A stretch of 64,000 nucleotides of DNA from Siphonodentalium dalli (lineage: Eukaryota; Mollusca; Scaphopoda; Gadilida; Siphonodentaliidae): NCBI GenBank assembly GCA_032622095.1, contig CP136066.1:201214978-201278977 (forward strand), read 5' to 3'. Made by a program: the position numbers and the translations under genes. The notes beneath the pieces are model-generated. The model was given only the letters and a program-made list of their open reading frames with translations, was not told where the DNA came from and did not search any database. This document shows positions 11,974-24,465 of the stretch, piece after piece (position 1 is the first letter of the stretch; each line of letters starts with the position of its first letter).

Positions 11974-13196
11974 CCATGTCTATTGTGACTAATTGTCAAT
12001 GTCATGCTATTATAAATTGCTATCTGGGTAGTTGCTTCACAGACTACCCGCCAGCAAAAAATGAACAATCGAACAATCGATGTAAAATAGTCTTCTTTTA
12101 TTTTCTTTCTTGTTGAAGTTCTACCATTCAAATCAATAAAGGCTTAAAATTAGATGATTTCGAGAATCACGGGTTTAGCCCCACCCACCCCCGAATAGTG
12201 AATACCAACCCGAGCCGGACAAATATTGACAGCCAAAATAAATTGGATCAGTCAACCAGGAAAATAAACATGAATTAATCATTTTCATAAGAAATAATAA
12301 AAGACTATTGTTTGTTCCTACCAATGAATATATTCTCCACGGCAATAGTTTAGACGAACTTATGTGCGAGCGACCCTTCAAAGTGCCTTAAACGGCGATG
12401 AAGACAGGCGGGAACATGAACCGACAACTTGCGAAAAATGTAAATGGCGGACGAGAGAGCTACCGGAAGCCGTCGATATCTATGGAGGGTTAAAAGGGTG
12501 ATAACTGTAGTTTAATCAGATATAACTGTGACACTCACTTTCCTATCTGCTGTAGCCTGTGGAAGAGGTCGGTTTTTACATTTATAAAACATTAAAAATC
12601 GAAACGTCGATCAAATTGAAAACATGGTTGTTTTCGGGTCACATTTTCGGGTAGATCTATATCGGAAATTAACTTTTGCATAGTTCTGCATGGCCAGGCC
12701 CAAAGACGCCAAAGTAATCCTATAGGATTAGTTTAGTTTAGTTGTTTATTCATTCAACACATTCAATAGACAAAATAACAGATTAGTACATAATTATACA
12801 GTTCAACATAATATATAGTAAATACTAGAATGTTGGAAGTGTGATATCAATGTATTACATATGATATATGGTATTATGGAAGTCAGGTATGTTGAAGGGG
12901 AGATGCTAGAAGTTTACACTTATAAGGTGCAACCCCCAGGGTTAAACATGTGAATTATTTTTGATATTTTATTTTTATTTTCCGGTTATCCAAATCTCTT
13001 GTTTTGTTTTTATATCTGAAATGATGGGTGAATTATTCATCTATTCCTGAGTTAGATTTTACATTGTATGTACTGCTATTCGGCATACTTTTCTAAAAGA
13101 TGATGATTATATTTTCTCTTGAATATAAAAGTATTTTCGCAGTTCGTTTGTTTAAACATATTTTATTTGTTCATAAATTAAATTAGTTTATGACAA
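11974..13196. other. Unassigned stretch
   Basis: No exon or transposon end was recognised over about 1.2 kb. The last part (12725-13195) is AT-rich and may be non-coding LINE 3' sequence belonging to the minus-strand fragment that follows, since its opening TTAGTTGTTTATTCATTCAA resembles a reversed LINE tail. This is a weak inference. Confidence 0.4.
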
Positions 13197-13604
13197 AAGG
13201 GATTGGAGGACAAGTGCTAAATCACTTAGAATACCCTCCTCTCCCTCGCAGTTCTTTAGGTTTTTATCTAGGGAATTCCATAGAGTTGTTCCAATGTTTC
13301 TGGTACAAAACGCTTAATATTAATTAGTTATCCTGTAATTAACTCTGAAATTTTCAATTTGTCGTGTGTTGTGCTCATGTGACCCTTTGAGAGTGACAAA
13401 GACTGTTTGTAAATTAGGGGGTAAATTAGGATTTGGCCCGGGCCAAAGCAGATTTAAAATGGTATGGAAATTGGATTCACGTGTGCGTTCCGGAGTGGAC
13501 AACATATGTTTATGAATTTTCATAATATTATATCGTTTGGAAGGAAAGTTTCTGTTGTTCTGTATATACATGGGGCAATATATAACCACATTAATTGACA
13601 CCAC
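13197..13604 (-). pseudogene. LINE ORF2 C-terminal remnant, frameshifted
   Basis: On the minus strand an open frame from 13604 to 13320 ends in GSHEHNTRQIENFRVNYRIT. After a frame change the reading continues as RNIGTTLWNSLDKNLKNC and stops near 13197. 'H-x-x-N-T-R ... W-N-S-L-x-x-x-(I/L)-K' is the typical C-terminal pattern of CR1/L2-like LINE ORF2 proteins. At least one frameshift and an in-frame stop between the two parts show it is inactive. The reverse transcriptase domain is not present in this window. Confidence 0.65.
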
Positions 13605-13654
13605 AGGCGCATTTGTAAACCATGCACTATATAGGCCTATATATAATTATATAT

Positions 13655-14131
13655 CGTAGACTGGATTCCGCGGGTGTTTTGGATGCCGTATTCCGGATTC
13701 CGAGAGGATGTCCCAGGTGTATATATACGTGATTCTGACAACATGTAACGTGTATACATCGTACGCGTGATTTCGACTATATAACGGGACCCCGTTTGTC
13801 TTTTTTATTTTCATATGTTACCAGTGATTTTACCAGAATTTTCTACAAAATGTCAGGCTTTCCGAATATTTGAATACATATATATACGCGTGTGACTTTA
13901 GACAGTTTGTAGTTTGAAATTAAACCCAGAAACTTTAGCACTATATTTGTCCCCCCCCCCTTGTATTTTGTGTCACATTAATTCATCGGTGTCTGCATGG
14001 CATCGCTAAGGCCCTTTATAATAACTTGGTCAGCTGTTGCATGATCCTGACAGGCCCAAATTTTGGGGTAAAAATTAAATTATTGAGAGAAGTTCACACC
14101 ACAATAGATTGAAAATGTTCTTGTAGTTTGA
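13655..14131 (+). repeat. Direct duplication, copy 1
   Basis: Shares long near-identical blocks with 21288-22300: CGTAGACTGGATTCCGCGGG at the start, then CGTACGCGTGATTT, ACGCGTGTGACTTTA, GGCACTATATTTGT-like and TTGAAAATGTTCTTGTAGTT. Copy 2 carries about 540 extra bases. The two copies lie in the same orientation on either side of the 5-kb foldback element. Confidence 0.8.
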
Positions 14132-15391
14132 TATATATATCGGTTTGGACACACTATATAATGCTGAATTGGTTAATATTGTCGCATGTTTGCATGCCAA
14201 AAGCTGTATATCCGCGGGATCTCTTAGTCTCAAATGCGCAAACAGCGCGCCACCCAGGATCTCCCAAAATGTCACGGTCATCCAGCAGTTCAAAATCTCA
14301 CACATAAAAAAAACCTTCTATATTACACATCATCGATGATCATGCAGATATCCCATATGGAATGTTCAGATAATAAGTTCAACAAACGGTCGTTTGTTTC
14401 AAGAACTTATTATATCTAAACTTTTCTCTCAATAAATAGGGCCCCTGTTGCACTTTTATTTATCTGTCGTCGTGAGGGGTACAATTGCAATACACAATGC
14501 CCCCCCCCCCCCCCCACCTGGTGGGTGTCCGGGAGACCAAACAAGTATTCTCCTAGTCTTCTCTGTTGACTAGATATGAAGCATTTAAAGTAGTTTCGAG
14601 TCTTTGACCCCCCCCCGATAAGTTGATAACATTGGTGAAACTCAATAAAAACGTATGTTGAAAGGTTGTAGGTGTCCTTCTGTGGACGGAAAAACATTAC
14701 ATACGGAATAAATGTCTTTTATCAAGATAATTACCCAAATATGGTTATTTCTCCCATAACTATATCAGCTATATAAGCCTATAATGCTTGCCAACATGTC
14801 ACTATGATGCCACTATGAATTATATAATGGTGTTGGGATGTGATCCAGATTTTCTGGACTGAGCTGTCACCATAGCTATTTAAGATTCGCGAAGAATAAT
14901 GTCAATTATCATATATTATAAAGACTGTAATCTAATAAACAAACAAAAAGAGTTATGTAACGCCATTTTAAGCGGGCTCGCCGTCGCGGGCCGGGGTTCT
15001 AATCCCATCCAATCCCCCCCAAAAATTACACTGTCTCAAAAACCCATTCAGCTTCTAAATCCGGTTATGCTAAACGCAGCAAGTCCCTGGATATGCAGCA
15101 AGTCCCCGGTAAACACAGCAAGTCCCCGGTAAATTCAGCAAGTCCCTCTCGCCGAGGGTGGATTACGGAGGATTAGTCATGCGTGTGTACTTAATTGTAC
15201 ACGTGTCATATGGTTCCAGGCATGTAAAAAGGGCAACCGCTTGGCATATCTCGGAGACAAGTAAATATATATTATGCAACTGTGACAAATATCTACCATA
15301 TACCCAGTCTATGTAAACATACACTCAGATTCATAATGATACTGAATATTTTTTTTATGTGGGTATGTAGTTTACTCCAGACTGCCATATA
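14132..15391. other. Unassigned stretch with a small CAGCAAGTCCC array
   Basis: Holds homopolymer C runs at about 14500-14517 and 14608-14616. An inverted pair AGATAATAAGTTC / GAACTTATTATATCT lies near 14370-14418 (also seen at 50.41 kb). A short array of CAGCAAGTCCCyGGTAAA units lies at about 15076-15148. GGGGTTCTAATCCC at about 14993 resembles a pol III B box but no tRNA body is present. No gene seen. Confidence 0.5.
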
Positions 15392-15401
15392 CCTAAATAG
15401 C

Positions 15402-16890
15402 GGGTCCGTGAAGTTAGCACAACATTCAACATTCAACATTCGTTCAACATTCGCGTGAAGTTGGCACAACATTCAACATTCAACATTCGTTCAACATTCG
15501 CGTGAAGTTGGCACAACATTCAACATTCAACATTCGTTCAACATTCGCGTGAAGTTGGCACAACATTCAACATTCAACATTCGTTCAACATTCGAATTTT
15601 CTTGTACATAAGTTTTTTTAACGTGAATGGATTAAGTGGGTCGTATATATAGCACTCCTATCAAAATTAGAGTATTCGATACTTCGATGCTCATTTTTGA
15701 GCAATTTTAACATTCGATTTTTCTTGTACGTAAATTGTTTTAACGTGAATGGATTTAGTAGGTCGTATATATAGCACTCCTATCAAAATGAGTATTCGAT
15801 ACTTCGATGCTCATTTTTGAGCAATTTTAACATTCGATTTTTCTTGTACATAAATTGTTTTAACGTGAATGGATTTAGTGGGTCGTATATATAGCACTCC
15901 TATCAAAATGAGTATTCGATACTTCGATGCCTATTTTTGAGCAATTTTAACATTCGATTTTTCATGTACGTAAATTGTTTTAACGTGAATGGATTTAATG
16001 GGTCGTATATATAGCACTCCTATCAAAATGAGTATTCGATACTTCGATGCTCATTTTTGAGCAATTTTAACATTCGATTTTTCATGTACGTAAATTGTTT
16101 TAACGTGAATGGATTTAATGGGTCGTATATATGGCACTCCTATCAAAATGAGTATTCGATATTTCGACGCTCATTTTTGAGCAATTTCAATTCCGGGGGA
16201 GAGAGAGGGCACATCATATACGCATGATCGGATCGGGCCCATATATGCAGGCATTGTACCCTGATGGTACTTCAATTATCAATAGGGCCCACGCCTATCA
16301 TGTGTGGTTTTCATTGGCGAATGTTGGACAGAAAGAACATTCAACATTCGTTCAACATTCGAATTTTCTTGTACATTTGTTTTTGAACGTGATTGGATTG
16401 AGTGGGTCGTATATATAGCACCCCTATCAAAATTAGAGTATTCGATACTTCGATGCTCATTTTTGAGCATCATAGAATGTGTGGTTTTCGCTGGCGAATG
16501 TTGAACAGAAAGAACATTCAACATTCGTTCAACATTCGTGTGAAGTTGGCACAACATTCAACATTCGTTCAGCATTCGATTTTTCTTGTACATAAGTTTT
16601 TTTTTAACGTGAATGAATTAAGTGGGTCGTATATATAGCACCCCTATTCCGGTGGGTGGTAGAGGGCACATCATATACGCATGGTCGGATCGGGCCAATA
16701 TATGTAGGGATTGTACACTGATGGTACTTTAATTCTCCACAGGGCCCACACCTATAGCATGTGTGGTTTTCGCTGGCGTGAATGGATTAAGTGGGTCGTA
16801 TATATAGCCCCTTATCAAAAGTATAGTATTCGATATATACTTCGATGCTCATTTTTGAGGAATTTTAATTCCGGGGGGGGGGGGGGGTGA
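15402..16890 (+). repeat. Left arm of the foldback element
   Basis: Order of subunits: four ~47-bp units (GAAGTTGGCACAACATTCAA and TTCAACATTCG words, 15410-15600), five ~120-bp units (AACGTGAATGGATTTAGTGG, ATACTTCGATGCTCATTTTT; about 15597-16190), then longer ~420-bp units with GGATCGGGCCCATATATGCA and GGGCCCACGCCTATCATGTG. It ends in a run of 15 G (16873-16887). Confidence 0.85.
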
Positions 16891-18831
16891 CTGCCATTCC
16901 GAGATTCAATGGTTACATGTATTACATTTTACTCTGGTTATCGCCCCATTCTGAGGTATATCCAAATTGAACGAATATCTCTGACATCTCTTCTCGAAAG
17001 GTGTGAAATAACTCTGTTAAATATGTCACCTTTATTGCAAAAATTACCGATTTTATCATCAGATACCTCAATCAAACCAAGTGGTGATAAACATAAGTCC
17101 GCCTATCTCACAAATCCAACATAGGCCTATACGGATCTCGAAAGTCAAGTGTTTATGTTAACGAACAATGTATATAGGTATTATAAATTGCCTATATATA
17201 TGTCCATAATTGCCTATATAGATTAGATCACTTTCAGTGAGGTATATATAGGGCACCTGGATATATGTTTTACCCTCAATTCAGCAGGAAGTTTGAATGG
17301 TATGCGGCTGATACGGACCCTGGCTCTTAAGGGCCCTGTCTGATACGGACCATGCATGGTTGATTAGGCCCTTTCCAAACGACGGATTTGGTCGACTCGA
17401 ATCTAATACCAGACCCACAATTGTATTAAATGCGTCAAAAAATGCGACGTTTGAAACCAATTAGATCCGTGTCAGACGCATCACAGACGAATCTCCGTCC
17501 AATTCAGACGAATTTTCGTCGGTGATGCGTCTGAAATCCGTCTTGGTTTTAAACCACGAATTTTTGACGACTCGAATCTAATACACGTGATGAGAAGAGC
17601 CGAAAGATGCCGAAGTAATGAATGCAAATGATATGATAATGATATGATATTGGTATAATAATGAGGGGGTTCCCCTTATCTGTGGAAATACCCACATGAC
17701 GTCATTTGTCGCGCGCTCTCTTTGTTAAAAGGAAAGATATATCTATAAGCATTGCTTAGGTAACATTGTGCAAATTGTAATTATTTTGGTAGTTTGATTT
17801 CTCAATGAACATGGCATGCCACTATAACTCACATCTTATAATGGATATAGTATCAATGATTTATAATAATTCATATATATATATACCGGTATAAGGGGTA
17901 GGGGTTGTTGCAACTGTTTTATAATAATTCGTATAGACCGATATTCCTTATTGTAAGGGATAGGGGTGGTAGTCTCTGGTGTAAAATAATTAATATATAT
18001 ATACCGGTATTACTTATTATAAGGGGTAGTGGTGGCACCACCGAGTTATAATAATTTATTTAAACCGGTATTACTTATTATGAGGGGTATATAGGGGTGG
18101 TAACCTCTTATTTATAATAATTCATATATTCCGGTATTACTTATTATAAGGAACATGCAGAGTGGTAGCCTATGATTTATATAATTTATATATACCGGTA
18201 TTCCTTATTATAAGGGGTAGAGGTGGTAGGCTCAGATTTATAATAATTCATATAAACCGTTATTACTTATTATGAGGGGTGGGGATGGTAACCTATGATA
18301 ATAATCCACATAGATACCGCACTCCTTATTATAATGGATATAGGTGGTAGCCAATGATTTATAATGATTAATATATTCCGGTATCCCTTATTATAAGGTT
18401 TAGGGGTAGTAGTCTCTGATTTATAATAATTTCTGTAGACCTGTATTTACATGCGTGGTATACACATATATGGCAATTGGTTGCACGATATAACATTTAT
18501 TTGTAGCGCCTAGTATAGTATATTATATAACTATATATGTACTATATACATCCTCATATATACACGTGCATGCATGCACATATATTCGCGCTACCATCGC
18601 GCATATACATATACATAATATGTACTGTATCTTGGTATATATATGTATAATATACCGGTATATATATGCCTCTATATCTACGGATGACCATTTTGTGACA
18701 GTAACCGGTAGTTCACCTTTAAATAAATCGACCGATGCATCGGATTCGACGCGACGAAGATGCGTCCGTCTGAAACAAAATTGACCGCAGTCGCATCACC
18801 AACGGATTTAATACAATTAGATTCGAGTCGA
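16891..18831. repeat. Central segment with ~62-bp tandem array
   Basis: Between the arms, about 17826-18450 is an array of roughly ten ~62-bp units carrying TTATAATAATTCATATA, ACCGGTATTACTTATTATAA and GGGGTAGGGGTGGTAG, each substantially diverged. The segment is itself bordered by inverted GTCGACTCGAATCTAAT words (17390 plus, 18816 minus). This suggests an older element nested here. No coding region found. Confidence 0.75.
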
Positions 18832-20457
18832 CCCATTAAATCCATTCACGTTAAAACAATTTACGTACATGAAAAATCGAATGTTAAAATTGCTCAAAAA
18901 TGAGCATCGAAGTATCGAATACTCTAATTTTGATAGGAGTGCTATATATACGACCCACTTAATCCATTCACGTTAAAAAAACTTATGTACAAGAAAATTC
19001 GAATGTTGAACGAATGTTGAATGTTGAATGTTGTGCCAACTTCACGGGAATGTTGAACGAATGTTGAATGTTCTTTCTGTCCAACATTCGCCAGCGAAAA
19101 CCACACATGATAGGCGTGGGCCCTATGGATAATTAAAGTACCATCAGGGTACAATGCCTGCATATATGGGCCCGATCCGATCATGCGCATATGATGTGCC
19201 CCCTCTCTCCCCCGGAATTGAAATTGCTCAAAAATGAGCGTCGAAATATCGAATACTCATTTTGATAGGAGTGCCATATATACGACCCATTAAATCCATT
19301 CACGTTAAAACAATTTACGTACATGAAAAATCGAATGTTAAAATTGCTCAAAAATGAGCATCGAAGTATCGAATACTCTAATTTTGATAGGAGTGCTATA
19401 TATACGACCCACTTAATCCATTCACGTTAAAAAAACTTATGTACAAGAAAATTCGAATGTTGAACGAATGTTGAATGTTGTGCCAACTTCACGCGAATGT
19501 TGAACGAATGTTGAATGTTCTTTCTGTCCAACATTCGCCATCGAAAACCACACATGATAGGCGTGGGCCCTATGGATAATTAAAGTACCATCAGGGTACA
19601 ATGCCTGCATATATGGGCCCGATCCGATCATGCGTATATGATGTGCCCCCTCTCTCCCCCGGAATTGAAATTGCTCAAAAATGAGCGTCGAAATATCGAA
19701 TACTCATTTTGATAGGAGTGCCATATATACGACCCATTAAATCCATTCACGTTAAAACAATTTACGTACATGAAAAATCGAATGTTAAAATTGCTCAAAA
19801 ATGAGCATCGAAGTATCGAATACTCTAATTTTGATAGGAGTGCTATATATACGACCCACTTAATCCATTCACGTTAAAAAAAACTTATGTACAAGAAAAT
19901 TCGAATGTTGAACGAATGTTGAATGTTGTGCCAACTTCACGCGAATGTTGAACGAATGTTGAATGTTCTTTCTGTCCAACATTCGCCATCGAAAACCACA
20001 CATGATAGGCGTGGGCCCTATGGATAATTAAAGTACCATCAGGGTACAATGCCTGCATATATGGGCCCGATCCGATCATGCGTATATGATGTGCCCCCTC
20101 TCTCCCCCGGAATTGAAATTGCTCAAAAAATGAGCGTCGAAATATCGAATACTCATTTTGATAGGAGTGCCATATATACGACCCATTAAATCCATTCACG
20201 TTAAAACAATTTACGTATACATGAAAAATCGAATGTTAAAATTGCTCAAAAATGAGCATCGAAGTATCGAATACTCTAATTTTGATAGGAGTGCTATATA
20301 TACGACCCACTTAATCCATTCACGTTAAAAAAACTTATGTACAAGAAAATTCGAATGTTGAACGAATGTTGAATGTTGAATGTTGTGCCAACTTCACGCG
20401 AATGTTGAACGAATGTTGAATGTTGAATGTTGTGCTAACTTCACGGACCCCCCCCCC
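18832..20457 (-). repeat. Right arm of the foldback element
   Basis: About 3.6 head-to-tail copies of a ~450-bp unit (starts near 18832, 19285, 19731, 20180) are inverted relative to the left arm. Copies are nearly identical. The homogeneity contrasts with the mixed subunit lengths of the left arm, so the two arms have expanded independently. Confidence 0.88.
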
Positions 20458-20466
20458 CTAAATAGC

Positions 20467-21287
20467 TAGTTATATATATACAAAGATAGCGCAGTTATTT
20501 GGAGCTATAGGGTGGTTTTCGGTAAATAACATCAAAATTCTCATCCATCACGGATTTACGACAACTCCGGTGACGGGCCATAAAGAGACATATATGCAGC
20601 ATGTACATGTACATTATATATATATATCATGCATGCACGAGACTCTTAATTAATCTCGCCGGTCCGGGTTTCAAGACTAGCGCCATGTTGGGCGCCATTA
20701 TGACTTGGTTTTGTCATCAGATCCGTCTCCAAGGCACAATACAGAAGTTACAAATAACATATAACATGCATGTCGAGTTCTCCTCAAACAATATACATCG
20801 TACACCGCTGGTAGCACGCTATATAAGCTACTCCAATAAAACGTGACCTCCGCAATATTTAGCGTTTGAACATGTATGCCTGTCATGTATTGAAATTGTG
20901 TAATGCACGTCTTTGTGAAAGGGGAAACTATTTGGAAATAATATTTTGTTGTTCAATATCAATTTATCGAGTAATAAGTCATTATGTAGCACCAAAGGTA
21001 TTAAAATAAGTTATGCAAAAATCGCAAAATAAAAGTCAATAATATTCAACTTTTTAATAGAGTTGTCCCTCATTGAATACTACTATTGAACTTCTTGAAC
21101 TTCCTTGTTTAGTTTCGAAACGGAAATTGAGACAGATTGAGATGGCCTTTTGCTTTTTACCTTCCGCGATCAAGCCGGCCGGTGTGTGCATTGTCAGTGT
21201 TAAAGGCCCCACCCGTCCTCGACTGCGACCCAGAGGTAATTTTCTTGTTAAATATAACCTTCCAATAACACCTTTTTCCATGTTTTT
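20467..21287. other. Unassigned stretch
   Basis: No recognised exon, RNA gene or transposon end. Overlapping open frames of about 90-100 codons on both strands near 21054-21359 have no motif I can identify. Confidence 0.4.
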
Positions 21288-22300
21288 CGTAGACTGGATT
21301 CCGCGGGTGTTTTGGATGGCGTATTCCAGATTCCGATGGGATGATTGATCATGATTCAAGATTTATTTGGTATTCAATATAATTATTATCAATTATAGTA
21401 GATATATAACAACAGGACCCCACAAAAAGTTTAACTTGCAAGGGAGGGCCCTTTTGCTTGTATAATGATACAGTGTAATGTGTATGTATATTGGGTGTAT
21501 ATGGTGTGGGTGCGTATTTACAATGTGTGTAGTTTCGTATAGAGATGCATGGGCAAGAAGGGGTGGGGGCATGGGGGGGGGGGGGGGTTGTGAGATGGCG
21601 ATTATAGTCATTTTTTTTTAATTGTTATGCTTTATCTGGTAGCCAATATGATTATCTTGATGTCTTCATGCTGATCCCTGCGCAACCATCTTGCAATACT
21701 TGTAGGCTATATTTTCAAGAATGTGAGGAATACCAATATTTTTCGGTGATCAATGAAATATGGGTGTGAATACTGTCTGCTTGATTTGTTTGAGGAATTG
21801 GTTATGGTCATAATTAAGTTGATTAATTTTGCACCGTTGTTCAGAGGTACATGTACATGTACATGAGTAACAAAGGTGTATACATGATTCTTACAACATC
21901 TAGCATGACTCATGTATATGATATCGTACGCGTGATTTTGACTATATAACGGGATCCTGTTTGTCTTTTTTATTTTCATATTTTACCAGAATTTTCTACA
22001 AATGTCAGGCTTTCCGAATATTTGAATACATATATACGCGTGTGACTTTACAAAGTTTGTAGTTTGAAATTAAACCCAGAAACTTTGGCACTATATTTGT
22101 CTCCCCCCTGTATTTTGTGTCACATTAATTCATCGTGGTCTAGCATCGCTAAGGCCCTTTATAATAACTTTGTCAGCTGTTGATCCTGACAGGTAGAAAA
22201 CTTTGTTCAAATTTGTCAACAGTTGGAAATTTCATACATAATACAACATTAGTTGGAAAGTTCACACCAACAATAGGTTGAAAATGTTCTTGTAGTTTTT
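21288..22300 (+). repeat. Direct duplication, copy 2 (with insertion)
   Basis: Homologous to 13655-14131. The match covers 21288-21345 and resumes at about 21883. The intervening ~540 bases (including a G run near 21577-21590) are absent from copy 1, so they were either inserted here or deleted there. Confidence 0.8.
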
Positions 22301-23060
22301 CAAACAATTTATTGGGGGAATAATTGTTTTTGGACCAATATTTACATATTTTCCTACTTTGGGTCAAAATTTTGGACTGAAATGGCCATCAGTTGGAAAT
22401 TTTCCAACCTTGGGGGGGGGGGGGGGTTTCAGGTTGTAAATTTCCAACACTTGGAAAGCTTGTGTCCTGGCCCCCCCCCCCCCCCCCCCCCCTCACTGTG
22501 GCCAGTCAAAAACTGCTAGTTAATTTAAAAAAATATATATTGTCCTACAGTTGGTTAACATTGTCATTAGAATTGTAAATCAGGTTGGAAATTTCCAACT
22601 CTAGGAAGGCTTGAGGCTAGTCTAGATGATAGGATTTTGCAATTTTCTTGTTCAGATTTCAAAATTTTCACACACCGGGTCAAACCATGGTCGGGCTGGT
22701 GTGTCATGGTCCCTTTCCCTTGTCCAACAAAAAAACTGCTCATTAGTTTAAGAAAACAATATTTTACTACATTTGGTCAAAATTGTGGGCTGAATTGGTC
22801 ATCAGTTGCAGAATATTCCAACCTAAGGGTGAGTATGAGGAAAGCTTGAGGCCAGCACTAGTCTAGATGCCAGGATTTTGCAATTTTCTTGTTTAGTTTT
22901 CAAAATTTTCTCACACCGGGCCAAACAACCATGGTCCTGGTCTCTTGTCCGTAGCCGTGTGCATTTGTCTGGAGTTGAACCACTAGATGTTAGGATTTAT
23001 GCAATTTTCAGGTTCAAATATCTGAATGTTCTCATACCGGATATATAGAACCATGGTTTA
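22190..23060 (+). repeat. Diverged ~270-300-bp repeats with G and C runs
   Basis: Three decayed units share CAGTTGGAAATTTTCCAACC, GGAAAGCTTG(AG)G, AGGATTTTGCAATTTTCTTG and ACACCGGGTCAAACCATGGT. A run of 15 G (22412-22426) and a run of 22 C (22471-22492) lie 44 bases apart and could pair. No coding potential. Confidence 0.7.
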
Positions 23061-24074
23061 TGAATATATAGGCTATTAGGCATGAGCACTGAGATGTGCA
23101 AATGGAATTGTGCAAAACTTGTGTTCGGTCAGATTCAAGGGTGGGCACCCCCAATGGATACCCTCTAGCCACGACCCTGAGAGAGAGAGATGATTTGTAT
23201 CTTAATGTTGAGTTAGATTTTTAATTGCATAATATAGCATCAACATCCATATATTATAATGAAGAATAAAGTAGTCACAAATATTCCACCCCAATGAAAA
23301 CAAATGTTGATGTATATAATCACAGGGAGCAATCACTTGAACTGGATAGATTTAGGCAAGTGTTAAGAGGTATGGTGTTCAGCTTAACTTGGTTATGAAC
23401 CCATGACCCACAACTCGTAGGTAATTGGCTTTTTAAATGAAAATACATCATTAAATTTCACAAATCAAGAATAACTAAGTCTCCTGTCATGATCTTGAGA
23501 TATGATATCATGGATATATGAACAGCACTTTTGAAAAATATCTGTTTTACACAAAAACAGTGAAATTTTAAATATCTGTAAATATAGTCACAATGATGTT
23601 AGTCATAAGGACTAATGAATTGTTAGTCAAAACGACTAATTAGGTCATTATAATAGAATTGTGTTAGTCACAATGACCAGGATTGAGTCACAATGACTAA
23701 CTTTTCTGGGTCACCGAGACGGTGAGCATGTAATTTGGTGGAAATTGTGAGCAAATAATTTCAATACTCAACTAGATGATATATTATCCAGAATCAGAGA
23801 CGAGTTGAAAGCTGGACAAACTTACAATCCATTTAATAGTCTGTGGTATAGGTCTGTTTAACCATTTCATTTTTTCGAGATGTCTGTGGTGTCATGGAAT
23901 AAGAACTTTTATTCTAATAGAGTAGCCTTTGATGTGGGAGGGAAGTTCTGACATATATGTCATTATATCTACCCATCACATTCAATCAATGATAGATCCA
24001 ATAGCTGGAACAGCAATAAAATGGAAATTGGATATTTAGCAATGAATGTTACATGCATAATTCAAGGCAGAGTT
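23061..24074. other. Unassigned stretch with GTTAGTCA palindromes
   Basis: At 23585-23701 the words TTAGTCACAATGACTAA, GTTAGTCATAAGGACTAAT and TTAGTCAAAACGACTAAT form repeated small palindromes. Similar words recur at 24501-24560, on the other side of a hairpin MITE, so the two clusters may be the ends of one element. Nothing else recognised. Confidence 0.5.
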
Positions 24075-24465
24075 CAAGTCTGCAAATATCATGCCTGTCA
24101 TATTCAGAATGAGGTCCCCAGAGGGTGAAAATTCTGGAGACCTCATTCTGCTTAGGCCTCATCTTCTGGGAGGTATCTATAGTATCAAATTAACATTGTT
24201 TTTAGTTACATTTATAGGAAGTTTCTATATCCCATAATTTGCAGCAGATAAAATGCATAATCGAGGTGCCCAATGGGTGAACATCACCAATTTCAACTGG
24301 GGAACTTCAATCTGATCCTTGGTCTACCATAGCAGTTGAGGGCCTAAGCAGAATGAGGTCCCCAGAGGGTGAATTTAGTGACACTAGCCTGCTATGCAGG
24401 ATAGCGTCACTAAATTCACCCTGTGGGGCCTCATTCTGCAAATGACAGACACGCTATTTGCAGGC
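24075..24465 (+). mobile_element. Hairpin MITE of the CAAGCCT family, decayed copy
   Basis: Carries the family block GCAGAATGAGGTCCCCAGAG facing its complement in a hairpin at about 24353-24440, an internal segment with CCCAATGGGTGAACATC, and a terminal TTTGCAGGC. The target duplication is no longer clear and the right tip seems shortened. Confidence 0.7.

Larger units (their letters stand above)
15392..20466. mobile_element. Large foldback element, about 5.06 kb
   Basis: The direct repeat CCTAAATAGC (15392-15401, 20457-20466) brackets an element whose two ends are inverted copies starting GGGTCCGTGAAGTTAGCACA. The arms are long inverted repeats: left about 15402-16890, right about 18832-20457. 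Both are built of tandem subunits containing TCAACATTCG, CGTATATATAGCACTCCTAT and TACTTCGATGCTCATTTTTG. Target-site length cannot be fixed beyond 8-10 bp because the right tip ends in a C run; 8 would suggest hAT and 9 a Mutator-like element. There is no transposase ORF; the repeated open frames in the arms are copies of subunit sequence. Confidence 0.8.

Noticed and set aside
14980-15010. B-box-like GGGGTTCTAATCCC
   Set aside because: No A box at the right distance and no cloverleaf. Also an A-box-like TGGCCGAGCGG at 41.14 kb lacks a B box. Neither supports a tRNA or full SINE.
19885-20199. 104-codon minus-strand ORF and similar ones at 18942 and 19437
   Set aside because: The same peptide recurs in each ~450-bp unit of the foldback right arm and in the left arm. 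It is repeat-derived with no transposase motif.
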